DNA from: Villigracilis sp900696595
GTDB lineage: Bacteria > Chloroflexota > Anaerolineae > Anaerolineales > Villigracilaceae
Direction: 5' to 3'
DNA length: 64,000 nt
Assembly (NCBI GenBank): GCA_030263615.1
Contig: SZPH01000006.1
Coordinates: 1 to 64,000, forward strand
Shown here: piece after piece, positions 33,219 to 42,401 of the stretch
Layout of the letters: each line of letters starts with the position of its first letter
How positions within the stretch are numbered: position 1 is the stretch's first letter
Translations under genes and position numbers: made by a program
Notes under the pieces: model-generated
Seen by the model: only the letters and a program-made list of their open reading frames with translations
Database searches by the model: none
Told to the model about the DNA's origin: nothing

Positions 33219-34211
33219 TTATCCCGAATTGACGTTGTTTTGCGAAGCCGCCCGCATCTTTTGGCGGATGAACGCCGTCTCGATGATGCGGTCAAAGAAT
33301 CCCCTGTAGCCGTCCTTGTCGTACAGGATCATGTAATCGGCGGGACCGTATTCTTTGGGCGGCAGCATGATGGCCGGGTTTGGGTTGATCTCCAGGATGA
33401 ACAATTCGCCTTTGTCGTTCATGCGGATGTCGCACCTGCCGTAGCCTGAGATTCCCATTGCAAGGAACATGCGCCTGCCCATGTCCTGCAAGCGCGCCTT
33501 CAACCCCGGCTCGGTCACTTCCCTGAAATCGAAGGGGATGTTGTAATCCCACTTGATGTCGGTATGCCAGAACTCCTCGCCTTCGGGGAAGATCAACTGC
33601 GCGGGCGGATAGACAAAAGGCTGCGACATATCTTTGGGATTATCCACAACCAGGACATTGTACTCCGACCCGACAATGAACTCCTCCATGCGCGCCGCGC
33701 CGAACCCCGCGCAGACGCGCTTTACCTGGGCGAGCGCCTGTCCAAGATTTTCCGCCCGCGATTCCTTGAACATGCCCGTGCTTCCATAACTTTTTGGATG
33801 TTTGACCATGATGGGATAACGCAGATTCCCGATCAGTTTTTCCGCCTCCGCCTCATTATGGACCCGGTAGCCTTTTGCAAAACCGATGTCGTTTGCGTCG
33901 GCGACGGCTTGCATCTCCTCGCGGGTCGGGTCGAAGCAATGCGAATCCGCGCCGGTAAAGGGGAGTTTCAATTTTTCGAGCGCGTCCACCACTTCATGCC
34001 CGTGATAGCCCCTCTTATCGTCCTGCGCGTCTTCGAACTCGTACCCCTCGCAGATATTAAGAAAGACGTCGAACTCGCCGCCATCGGCAAGGGATTTGAT
34101 CTTATCGAACACCGGCGCGGTCAATGTGACCATCTTCCAGTCGTACCCTTCCATGTACGGTGCGGGGTTAAAGTCCCCCGGCTCTTCGTCGGTCAGAATG
34201 CAGATGCGCAT
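33219..34211 (-). CDS. ATP-grasp enzyme, D-Ala-D-Ala-ligase-like
   Basis: The 330-residue protein has ATP-grasp elements in order: FTGADSHCFDPTREEMQAVA (start of the central domain), the lid Lys in PIMVKHPKSYGSTGM, the adenine-binding MEEFIVGSEYNVLVVD, and the magnesium site in GYGRCDIRMN and LFILEINPNPAIMLPP. The arrangement is that of D-Ala-D-Ala ligases, but the N-terminal domain differs (VFLNICEGYEFEDAQDDKRGYH), so it likely joins another carboxylate-amine pair. No cell-wall genes are adjacent. Confidence 0.87.
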   Translation of the reverse strand: MRICILTDEEPGDFNPAPYMEGYDWKMVTLTAPVFDKIKSLADGGEFDVFLNICEGYEFEDAQDDKRGYHGHEVVDALEKLKLPFTGADSHCFDPTREEMQAVADANDIGFAKGYRVHNEAEAEKLIGNLRYPIMVKHPKSYGSTGMFKESRAENLGQALAQVKRVCAGFGAARMEEFIVGSEYNVLVVDNPKDMSQPFVYPPAQLIFPEGEEFWHTDIKWDYNIPFDFREVTEPGLKARLQDMGRRMFLAMGISGYGRCDIRMNDKGELFILEINPNPAIMLPPKEYGPADYMILYDKDGYRGFFDRIIETAFIRQKMRAASQNNVNSG

Positions 34212-34278
34212 GATCGGGCTCCTGGGTATGGATGAGGGTATTATGACATACTTCCCCGCATAGACAAGGTTGAGGGGC

Positions 34279-34608
34279 TTAAAGTTTTCGCGCCAGCAAT
34301 CTTTCCCGTATGCCGGATTGGTCGAATCGTTTTCGATTCTCCGCCTTCACGGCTTGAGCATGTTTCATTCTTTTATCCAAATATGCGTTAACTTCGTCTG
34401 TATTTTGCAGGCAGTAACTGATCGTCGCGTAAACATCGGGAAGTTCAAGAGTCGGATACTGTTGGGCGATCTCCTCCGCCGTTGCCCCCCGAAGAAAGGC
34501 ATGAATGACCGTATCCAGGGTAACCCGCGTCCCACTCACACGAACAACACCGTTCTTACCGGGCGCTATCGGGAGGTTCAACGGCTGGATATTCAATGAA
34601 GTTGCCAT
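34279..34608 (-). CDS. DUF433-family protein, VapB-like antitoxin candidate without partner
   Basis: The 109-residue protein fits DUF433: a beta-rich start and the core VRVSGTRVTLDTVIHAFLRG then AEEIAQQYPTLELPDVYATI, a helix-turn-helix-like DNA-binding unit found in antitoxins. The usual downstream DUF5615 PIN-like toxin is missing: the 67 nt that follow contain no ORF and the next gene is an unrelated ATP-grasp enzyme. It may be solitary or a remnant. I chose the internal ATG giving MATSLNIQPL over an upstream start that runs into the dinG end. Confidence 0.85.
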   Translation of the reverse strand: MATSLNIQPLNLPIAPGKNGVVRVSGTRVTLDTVIHAFLRGATAEEIAQQYPTLELPDVYATISYCLQNTDEVNAYLDKRMKHAQAVKAENRKRFDQSGIRERLLARKL

Positions 34609-34630
34609 GCGTTCTAGTTTACTCGAATCT

Positions 34631-37432
34631 TTACATCCCCAGCCACTCGCCCGCCATCTTCGGCAGATTCGCAATCGGACCCTGGCGCGCGGTGCAGGGC
34701 GGCAACGACTCCAAAAACATCCTGCCATATTGCTTGGTCAGCACGCGGCGATCCAAAATGGCCACGATGCCGCGATCCGAGGCGGTGCGGATCAGGCGTC
34801 CGAATCCCTGGCGGAATTTGAGGATGGCTTCGGGCAGGTAATATTCGTTGAAGGAATCTTCGTACAATTCGGAGCGGGCCGAGATGATCGGGTCGGAGGG
34901 GACTTCAAAGGGCAGTTTGGTGATGAAGACCACCGAGAGCGCGTCGCCCGGAACGTCCACGCCCTCCCAAAAGGAGCGCGTCCCCAGCAAAACGGCGCGG
35001 TCGGTGGATTTGAAAGACTCCAGCAGGGCGTTCGGCGAGGCGCCGCCATCCTGCTCATAGACGAAAATATCCTCGCGCGCCAGCGGGCCGGTGACAGCCT
35101 GCGAAGTTTTCTTCAAAGAAGCGTAAGAGGTGAACAGCACGAGCATCCGTCCGCCGGTGACTTTGGCGGTGGAGACGATGGCGCGTTCGAGCATCTGCTG
35201 GTAATTAAAGGCGTTCGGCTCCGGCATGTCGTTGGCGACAAAGAGCAGGGCGCTGGATTCGTAATCGAACGGAGAACCCAAAGAAAGCGCGTCCACTTCA
35301 TTGGCGTCGAGCGTGTTGCGCAGGTAATTGAACTCGCCGTGAGTCGTCAACGTGGCGGAAGCCAGAACCACGCTGGCTTTTTGATACCAGAGATGCTTTT
35401 GAACGAGCGGTCCCACGCGCAAAGGCGCGGCATTAAGCGACAACTTTTCCCCGCGCGGATTGACCTCGATCCAATAGATCAAATCGTTGGTCGGTTTGTG
35501 CATCAAGCCCGAGGCGGCCGTTTCGGCTTCGGTCATGCGGCGGATCAAGGTCGCCAGACTGCCCATCACGTCCTCCGCCTGGTCGTGTCCGTCGCTCAGC
35601 AACTCGCCAAGATTTTTATGAATTTCGTCGAGCGTCTTCAGCAAATTGCCCATCGTCTCGCTGATCTGCCCCCACAGCATTTCAAGATCGTCCCAGCCGT
35701 TCAACGTCCGCGCGGCGGGGGTGATGCGCATCTGCCACGAATAATTGTTTTGCGCCTGTCCCTCGCGTTGCGCGGCAATGAACTCGCCCAGGTAAAGAAA
35801 AAATTCCTTCGCAAGTTGCTCGACACGAAAAGCCTGATCGGTGGCGCGTTTGGATTTCTGTTGAAGCAATCCAAAATCGGACGGGCGCGCCGAGCCGTGA
35901 GTCTCGGTCAATATCGCGCCGAGCAACCCCGCCGAGGAGCCGCCGAGTTCCTTCAACATGCGCTCAAGGTCGCCCTGCGTCATGCGGAAGGACAGCGCGT
36001 TCGTGACCGCCGACTCCATGTGATGCGCTTCGTCCACGATCAGGTAATCGTATTCGGGTAAAACTTTACTGCCCGTCGAAACGTCGGAAAGAAGCAGGGC
36101 GTGATTGACGATCAACAGATGGGAATTCAACGCCGCCTGCTTTGCCCGATGAAAAGGACACGCGCCTCCCATCCGGCTCAGGCAGGTTTCTGTTGTGCAG
36201 GCGTCGTCCTCCGCTGAGAGTCTGGTCCACACCTCGCGCTCGAGCGGTCCCTGCAAATTCAATTCGTTTCTGTCGCCGGAGGCGTTCTCCACCTGCCAGA
36301 CGATGATCTTCGCCAGCACGCGCATTTCGTAGACGCTGCCGGGCCCGTGCGACCGCATGTATTGAAAACGGCGCGGGCAGAGATAATTGGAGCGTCCCTT
36401 CAACACGGCGGCGCGGACTCCCAAATTCAACGCGGCTTGCAGGTCGGGGATGTCTTTCTTTATCAACTGGTCTTGCAGGTTGATGGTGTTCGTGGAGACG
36501 ACCACGCGCGTGTTGTTTTGCACGGCAAATAAAGCGGCGGGGATTAAGTAAGCGTAGCTTTTGCCCACGCCGGTTCCGGCTTCGACCATGAGATGGTTGC
36601 CGGTCGAGAGGGCGTTTGCCACCGCCTTGAGCATCTCCACCTGTTCGGCGCGGTGTTCGTAGGCTTCAAAGTATTGCGAGAATAACCCGCCGTGTTCCAG
36701 GATGGAGGCGGCTTCCTCCACGTCGAGCGGAGTCGGCTCTTCGGCGCGCGTGACCGGCGGGGCATCGGGCCCGGGCGCGGAATCAAGAATCGGCTTGGGG
36801 TGAGAGGCGCGGGTCTTCGTCTTCTTCGGCTGTATCCCCTCTTTCATCTTCGCCTTCAAGGCTTGCTCAAAGACCCATCCCGAATCCCAGTTGACGAAGT
36901 TGCCGAGGTCGGCGATCTCTTCGAGCGTTTCAAGCGGAAGTTCGGTGGCGATCTCCAACAGGCGCAGATAGCAGGCGTGTGTGACGAGGGTGTCATCGAG
37001 GGCGCGGTGCGTGGCGGGAAGCGGAACGCCGAGCTGTTTGCCAAGCGCGCCGAGGTTGTAACGGCTGGCGGTGGGCAGAAGCACGGACGCGAGTTCGAGC
37101 GTGTCTATCGTCTGTTGATATTCAAAAAGCCCCGCCTTGCGCAGAAAGCCGACATCGAATTTGACGTTGTGCCCGATGATGGGCGCGTCGCCGACGAAGG
37201 CTTTCAGTTCGGGCATGATGTCGCGCAGGCGCGGCGCCTGGCGCACCATCGCGTCGTCAATGCCGGTCAACCCGGTGATGAAGTCGGGGATGTGTTTGCC
37301 GGGGTTGATGAGGGTGTTGAATTCATCTTCCTTGCGTTTGCCGTTGAAGCGCACCGCGGCGATCTCGATGATGGAGTCGCGCTCTTCATCCAATCCTGTG
37401 GTTTCGATGTCGAGGGATACGAGGGTTGTCAT
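34631..37432 (-). CDS. dinG: DinG-type helicase fused to a DnaQ-like 3'-5' exonuclease
   Basis: The 933-residue protein starts with a DEDDh exonuclease (~1-170: SLDIETTG, HNVKFDVGFL, HRALDDTLVTH), followed after a linker by an XPD-like helicase. Helicase motif I is EAGTGVGKSYAYL, and a four-Cys iron-sulphur site is spread across NYLCPRRF, DDACTTETCLSRMGGACPF. The DEAH box reads VDEAHHMES; motif VI is IRTASDRG. This exonuclease-helicase fusion is typical of Gram-positive and related DinG proteins. It unwinds DNA 5'-3' in damage repair. Length matches the family. Confidence 0.94.
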   Translation of the reverse strand: MTTLVSLDIETTGLDEERDSIIEIAAVRFNGKRKEDEFNTLINPGKHIPDFITGLTGIDDAMVRQAPRLRDIMPELKAFVGDAPIIGHNVKFDVGFLRKAGLFEYQQTIDTLELASVLLPTASRYNLGALGKQLGVPLPATHRALDDTLVTHACYLRLLEIATELPLETLEEIADLGNFVNWDSGWVFEQALKAKMKEGIQPKKTKTRASHPKPILDSAPGPDAPPVTRAEEPTPLDVEEAASILEHGGLFSQYFEAYEHRAEQVEMLKAVANALSTGNHLMVEAGTGVGKSYAYLIPAALFAVQNNTRVVVSTNTINLQDQLIKKDIPDLQAALNLGVRAAVLKGRSNYLCPRRFQYMRSHGPGSVYEMRVLAKIIVWQVENASGDRNELNLQGPLEREVWTRLSAEDDACTTETCLSRMGGACPFHRAKQAALNSHLLIVNHALLLSDVSTGSKVLPEYDYLIVDEAHHMESAVTNALSFRMTQGDLERMLKELGGSSAGLLGAILTETHGSARPSDFGLLQQKSKRATDQAFRVEQLAKEFFLYLGEFIAAQREGQAQNNYSWQMRITPAARTLNGWDDLEMLWGQISETMGNLLKTLDEIHKNLGELLSDGHDQAEDVMGSLATLIRRMTEAETAASGLMHKPTNDLIYWIEVNPRGEKLSLNAAPLRVGPLVQKHLWYQKASVVLASATLTTHGEFNYLRNTLDANEVDALSLGSPFDYESSALLFVANDMPEPNAFNYQQMLERAIVSTAKVTGGRMLVLFTSYASLKKTSQAVTGPLAREDIFVYEQDGGASPNALLESFKSTDRAVLLGTRSFWEGVDVPGDALSVVFITKLPFEVPSDPIISARSELYEDSFNEYYLPEAILKFRQGFGRLIRTASDRGIVAILDRRVLTKQYGRMFLESLPPCTARQGPIANLPKMAGEWLGM

Positions 37433-37504
37433 ATTAGAACAAGTGTACCATAATGGTTAATGCGCGATGCTGCCGGAGCAAGCCTTTTGTAACCATCCTA
37501 TGAA

Positions 37505-38866
37505 CTATGTTTCACGCACTGCCCTTCCACTCAATATTAAATCAAGGTATGGCATGAGGAATATCCACAAGAATAAGCGGAACCACTCCACCCCAACCAT
37601 CACATGACGGCGGGTGTTATAAATATCGCCAATGAAGTTGATGAATAATGTTGCGCCTGCAACCGCGACCATCCATAATGCCAGCCATGCCCAGGCGAAT
37701 CGGTCAGCCGTGCGGTATTTGAGCGCACCGCCGATTAGCCCAATGAGCAGGATCGCATCAAACAGAAAAACAGCATGATTCTCTATATGGAACAATCCGC
37801 CGATAAACAACAGGATCTCTCTATACTCCAGGTCGTCGGTCGGAAAATACGCCTGGGAGAAATCGGAACTAAAGTAATCCCTATACTCCCATACCGTCAT
37901 CGCGATAAATCCGGGATGTGTGATCAAGAAGGACCCATAGGCTTTAAATGCAGATTTATTTGCCCAATCCAGATATTCCGGCGTAGCTCGATCGGGCATG
38001 CCGTATGCCCGGAAGAACTCAACCCGAGCCGGGTGGGGCCAGATGTATTCATCGATGGCATTAATAAGTGGAAGCCCCGCCCTGTAACTTGCCCTGGCGG
38101 AAACGTATCCCAAAAGAAACATTCCCAATAACACAACTTCCATGACAACGATGGGGCGATGTTTTCGAATTTTTTTGTTCAAGACCAGCGTTGCGGCAAC
38201 CAATAAAAACGTAGTAAGTACGCCATAGAGGTGGGCGTCTCGAACAAACGACCAAAAGAATAAGGAAATTGCCCAACCGGCAGCCAAAAGCTTATCTGAC
38301 ATCCTCTCAAAGGGATGTTCCGACTCGGCAACGTGAAAAACGACCAATATCGTCAGCGCGATGGTTGTGGAGAATAATGAAAACGCAAGCGGTTCCGCCC
38401 CAAGGACACTGTCCCATTCTGCCAGTTGCGGGGTGTACCCGAACAATAAAATAGAAACAACAGCAATTATTCTTGCCAGACCGTTATTCAAGCGCCCGGC
38501 GACAGAAATTGCAAGAAATGCCCAACCGGCGATCGAAAGTATATTTTGAAGGAGGGCAACCCTGTCAAAACACTGGCTGACCTCTCGAAATGATTCCTTC
38601 CCCGAGGCAGGCAGGCTTAATACCGCCGGCGGACATTTGACAGGGTCGTTCGCCAATTTGTAAACGAGGTTCGTGGTAAACATTCGTTCCGAAGTGAACA
38701 TTTTCCACGAGAACCAGGGAGCGCGTGAAGCGCTAATATAACTATGCGTATCGCCGGTTGCTACGGAAAGCCGCAGGTCGCCATACCAGCGCGTCCGTCC
38801 CAATAGCATGGCGATCAAGATCAAGAAGATCAATGTATTGGAAAAGTTATTCTTTAAGTATCTCAT
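37505..38866 (-). CDS. GT-C-like polytopic membrane protein, tandem paralogue 3
   Basis: The 453-residue protein has about nine to ten membrane segments and the shared block TGDTHSYISASRAPWFSWKM, then FTTNLVYKL. It is one of three neighbouring paralogues with the same order of motifs. The D-S-Y-I-S-A-S-R-A-P stretch after helix 1 and the WDSVLGAEPL loop are their signature. The fold suggests lipid-linked sugar transfer, but no known family motif confirms this. The ATG at 38866 is favoured over a TTG seven codons upstream. It starts 39 nt after paralogue 2. Confidence 0.8.
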   Translation of the reverse strand: MRYLKNNFSNTLIFLILIAMLLGRTRWYGDLRLSVATGDTHSYISASRAPWFSWKMFTSERMFTTNLVYKLANDPVKCPPAVLSLPASGKESFREVSQCFDRVALLQNILSIAGWAFLAISVAGRLNNGLARIIAVVSILLFGYTPQLAEWDSVLGAEPLAFSLFSTTIALTILVVFHVAESEHPFERMSDKLLAAGWAISLFFWSFVRDAHLYGVLTTFLLVAATLVLNKKIRKHRPIVVMEVVLLGMFLLGYVSARASYRAGLPLINAIDEYIWPHPARVEFFRAYGMPDRATPEYLDWANKSAFKAYGSFLITHPGFIAMTVWEYRDYFSSDFSQAYFPTDDLEYREILLFIGGLFHIENHAVFLFDAILLIGLIGGALKYRTADRFAWAWLALWMVAVAGATLFINFIGDIYNTRRHVMVGVEWFRLFLWIFLMPYLDLILSGRAVRET

Positions 38867-38905
38867 TTCCGAATTCCATTGCGACAAAAAGTCAATTGAA
38901 ACCGA

Positions 38906-40291
38906 TCATTGACCGTTGTTGATTATTTCTGTTTTCTCCAAGTCGAGATCAAAAAATGGCGCGAGAAAGATCCACATGTACAACCGTATCATTTCCACCG
39001 ACGGCTGGATGTGTCGGCGAATTCCCGCAATGTCGCCAAAGAAACTGATAAAAAGGGTTGCAGCCGAGATGCCATAGATGCAAATGGCAAGCCACGCCCA
39101 GCCAGAAAGATGGGGAGTGCGATGCTGGGCGGCTTGGAAGAAAAACGCCAGAGGAATAATCAATGTCAACAAATAAACCGCGCCTGTATCCGGGTTGACC
39201 ATTTCCCCCACCGTGAGCAGGGTTTTGCGGTTTTTCACTTCATCGGCGATGAAATACGGTTGCGAAAAATCTGAGGTCAACAGCTCCATATTTTCCCATA
39301 GGGTTGTGACGACAAATCCGGGGTGTGTAATCAGGAATGCCGCATAGGCCTTCGCGGCGTGTTCATCCGCCCAGGCCTGGTAAATAGGAGCGTCCTTGTA
39401 ATCCGGCGCTTCCTTTTCGGGCATGTCAAATTTTTTGAAAAATTCGACGCGCGAGGGATAGGGCAGGATATACACGTCCAGTGAATTCATCAAGGGGAAG
39501 CGGGTCGCGCGCAGGCTGTCGCGCGCGGAGAGATAGCCGACGATGAAGAAAACGAGCAGGGAGGCGGAGGCGTAATATAGCGGTCTCGCCTTCCTGAACT
39601 TTTTCAGGAAGAAAAGCGGGAATATCAAGACAAGCGTGACAGGGATGGCGTAGAGATGAACGTCGCGGACGAAGACCCAAAGCGCGTACCAGACCACCAG
39701 CACAGCCAGGAGGATTTTATCCGCGCGGGAGGCAAATGGTTTTTCGGATGAAGCCGCGCGCAGGACGACTTCGAGCGCCAGCCCAAGCAGGATGGCGAAC
39801 ATCGAAAGCGAAAGCGACTCGGGGCTGAGGACGCTGTCCCATTCGGCGATTTGAGGCGTGAAGCCGAAGAGCATAATGGAAGTTGCCGCAAATATTTTTA
39901 CGAAGGGATTTCTCAACTGCCGCGCCAGCATCCAGCCGAGGAAGAGCCAGCCGAAGATCGAAAGATAGTTTTGAAGCAGGGCGATCCTATCGAAACAGGG
40001 CTGCGCCGCCCGTTCCGATTCTTCGCCGATGCCCGGTTTGCCGTAAGAAGTGATGGGGCAGTTTGCGGCGTCGTTCGCCATTTTGAAGATCAGGTTGGTC
40101 GTGAAGAGTCTTTGACCTGCAAATATCCTCCACGAAAAAAGCGGCGCGCGCGAAGCGGAAATGTAACTGTCCGTTTCGGCGTTGGCGGTCGAGAGGCGCA
40201 AATCTCCATACCATGTGGCGCGGACGTAGAATCCCGCCGCGAAGACGAGCAGGATGATCAGGCTGACGTAATTTGTTCTGATGAATTTCAT
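38906..40291 (-). CDS. GT-C-like polytopic membrane protein, tandem paralogue 2
   Basis: The 461-residue middle member of the triplet has ADSYIS-type signature AETDSYISASRAPLFSWRI, WDSVLSPESLSLSMF and two C-terminal helices followed by a loop with GDIAGIRRHIQPSVEMIRLY. It overlaps the upstream paralogue by four bases (ATGA), so the two are co-translated. The three probably have different acceptors or sugars, since they diverge widely outside the signature blocks. Confidence 0.82.
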   Translation of the reverse strand: MKFIRTNYVSLIILLVFAAGFYVRATWYGDLRLSTANAETDSYISASRAPLFSWRIFAGQRLFTTNLIFKMANDAANCPITSYGKPGIGEESERAAQPCFDRIALLQNYLSIFGWLFLGWMLARQLRNPFVKIFAATSIMLFGFTPQIAEWDSVLSPESLSLSMFAILLGLALEVVLRAASSEKPFASRADKILLAVLVVWYALWVFVRDVHLYAIPVTLVLIFPLFFLKKFRKARPLYYASASLLVFFIVGYLSARDSLRATRFPLMNSLDVYILPYPSRVEFFKKFDMPEKEAPDYKDAPIYQAWADEHAAKAYAAFLITHPGFVVTTLWENMELLTSDFSQPYFIADEVKNRKTLLTVGEMVNPDTGAVYLLTLIIPLAFFFQAAQHRTPHLSGWAWLAICIYGISAATLFISFFGDIAGIRRHIQPSVEMIRLYMWIFLAPFFDLDLEKTEIINNGQ

Positions 40292-41649
40292 ACAGCGGAT
40301 TCAATCGCCGGTTTGCGCCGCAGGGCAATATCCGCGACGACAACCGGGAAAAGCCACATTGTCAGGCGGTAGATGGTGGTCGAGTACAGCGCGTGACGGT
40401 TCAACGCCCAGGTATCGCCGAGAATGGTCGGAACGAGAGTCAACCCGGCGGAGAAGAAAAGCCAGAGTCCCAGCCATGCCCAGGGGCGGCTGTCTTCGAT
40501 GTTCTTCGAGGCGAGCAGTAAAATCCCGATCAAAGGCAGGGCGCTCCCAAAAAACGAAGCCGCGCCTTCCGGGTGCAGGGCGTCGCCGATTTCGAAGAGA
40601 ATCTCCCGCGCCGGATTCAGGTCGCGCGCCGTGAAATAAGTCTGTTCGATCTCGTAAAATGAATCGGGGAAGTCCCGCCATAATTTCGCGGCGACATACC
40701 CGGGGTGCGCCAGCATGAAGCGGAAGAGGGTCGAGGCGCCATCCTCCTCAAGCCATAGTTTAAACTCGCTTGAATGAAAGGAGACGGGCGGCATCCCCAT
40801 TCCTTGAAAGACCGTCACCAGCCCCGGACTTGGAAAGATATCGTCCTTGTAAATGTTGCTGATCTGGACCGTCGTCCGCACGCTGTTGCGAGCGGTGACC
40901 AAGCCAAGCGCGGCGACCAAAGCGAGGAAGACCATCCCGCCAATCAGCGCTTTCTTTTTTCGATAACGCGGCGCAATCATCAGCGCGGCGATCATCGCGA
41001 GAGTCATCAAGGCGGTGAAGACGTTCGTGTCGCGCAGAAAGATCCAAAAGAAGGAGACGACGCCCCAAAGCAAAGCCCAGGCTGTGATATTCGCATCCGG
41101 GTCTTTGTAAAGCGCAAACACCATTTTAATGAGCAGGGCGAATTGAAGCGCAAAGAGCGAAAAGGTCAGCGACTCGGACATGAGAATGCTGTCCCAATCC
41201 GCCATTTGAGGGACGTAGGCAAAGACGAGGATCAGCGGGGCGCTGATGACGCGCATCCATGAATTCTGCACAGTCTGCGAAACTGAATAGGCAAGCGCGC
41301 CCCAGCCGATCAACGACAACACAAGTTGAAAAATAACGATGCGATCAAATCCGGGCTGATATCCGCGCCGGGTGGTCTCGATGGACCCGTTGACGCGAAT
41401 CTCGTAACCGCTTTCGGGTTCGAATATTTTGTAAACGAGATTCGTGGTCAGCAGCCGCCGCCCGGTAAACATCTCCGCCGAAAAAAGCGGGACGCGCGAC
41501 GCTTCCACATAACTTAGCGTATCGTTGCCCGCTATGGATAACGCGGGGTCGCCGTACAAGCGGACGCGCAAATAGGAAAGAATAAGGATGATCCCCAATA
41601 CGGAAATCAAAGCCGCCCGTCCGCGCATGGACGCGAAAAACTTCGACAT
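40288..41649 (-). CDS. GT-C-like polytopic membrane protein, tandem paralogue 1
   Basis: The 453-residue first member of the triplet has NDTLSYVEASRVPLFSAEM and FTGRRLLTTNLVYKIFE, WDSILMSESLTFSLF, and GDTWALNRHALYSTTIYRL near the end. It is the most diverged of the three. It directly follows the NERD-like protein gene, with no gap, so at least four genes seem to form one operon. Confidence 0.82.
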   Translation of the reverse strand: MSKFFASMRGRAALISVLGIILILSYLRVRLYGDPALSIAGNDTLSYVEASRVPLFSAEMFTGRRLLTTNLVYKIFEPESGYEIRVNGSIETTRRGYQPGFDRIVIFQLVLSLIGWGALAYSVSQTVQNSWMRVISAPLILVFAYVPQMADWDSILMSESLTFSLFALQFALLIKMVFALYKDPDANITAWALLWGVVSFFWIFLRDTNVFTALMTLAMIAALMIAPRYRKKKALIGGMVFLALVAALGLVTARNSVRTTVQISNIYKDDIFPSPGLVTVFQGMGMPPVSFHSSEFKLWLEEDGASTLFRFMLAHPGYVAAKLWRDFPDSFYEIEQTYFTARDLNPAREILFEIGDALHPEGAASFFGSALPLIGILLLASKNIEDSRPWAWLGLWLFFSAGLTLVPTILGDTWALNRHALYSTTIYRLTMWLFPVVVADIALRRKPAIESAV

Positions 41650-42345
41650 CTACGACTCTTCCAATGCCCGCGCAATTTCCTGTATCTGAAGGCTGGAAAG
41701 TTTACGTTCCTTCGACGCGTCGCGGATGAAACCCTTGAGTTGTTTCAACCTCACAGCGGGGATCGGGGATTCCCCCGGCTCGACCTCGACCTGGTCGTGG
41801 GTGAACACCAAAAGGGGTTTTATCTCAGGGACGGCGTCTCCCGCCATTCTCTTGACCAGGAATTTTTTCACCGCCGCGACCTCGCCCTCCGCCTCGAGAT
41901 CGGGTCGTCCGATGCCTTCCTGCCCAAAGAGGCGCATGTAGGTCTGCATGAATCCGCCGCCCCGGACCCTCCAGCGATTCTTTTCATAATACACACGCCC
42001 GCCCTGCTGATGCGGCAGGAGCGCCCACACGCCCGCCGGCCCGACGAGCAGATGCGAAGCCGGGGTCGAATAATGGTAGATGGTGAAGTCGCTGTGCAGA
42101 CCTTTCAAACTCGCGTCCAGTTTTTCGTCGCGGCGGGGGGAGCGTCCCCAGCGATTGCCCATGTACATGCCGATCTGCGTCAGGGCAAAACCGGCGACAA
42201 GGGCGATCAATGAATAAGTGAACAGGTCGGGTCTCGTAAAGGATATGTACATTCCCCCGCCCAGCACAGCCAGCGCCCCCAGGCTGACCCAGTTTCCGAT
42301 CTTTCCGTTTCTTTGAATAAGTTTTTCGTTTTTAATAATCTTCAT
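41650..42345 (-). CDS. membrane protein with NERD-like domain
   Basis: The 231-residue protein has two membrane segments (~20-65) and then a soluble domain that begins LHSDFTIYHYSTPASHLLVGPAGVWALLP, resembling the start of NERD nuclease-related domains where a hydrophobic VGP-G-VF strand leads to the active site. The usual catalytic Asp/Glu-Gln-Lys motif is not clear, so nuclease activity is doubtful. The C-terminus is helical. It is the first gene of the GT-C-like operon. Confidence 0.7.
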   Translation of the reverse strand: MKIIKNEKLIQRNGKIGNWVSLGALAVLGGGMYISFTRPDLFTYSLIALVAGFALTQIGMYMGNRWGRSPRRDEKLDASLKGLHSDFTIYHYSTPASHLLVGPAGVWALLPHQQGGRVYYEKNRWRVRGGGFMQTYMRLFGQEGIGRPDLEAEGEVAAVKKFLVKRMAGDAVPEIKPLLVFTHDQVEVEPGESPIPAVRLKQLKGFIRDASKERKLSSLQIQEIARALEES

Positions 42346-42401
42346 GTTTGATTCTCACCAGCGCCGCCGACTCTGCGAAGCGCCCTGTGGGTAAGTCGGC
42401 G

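Noticed and set aside
34505..36061. 518-codon open frame antisense to dinG
   Set aside because: Shadow of the helicase gene; His/Arg/Gly-rich with no motif.
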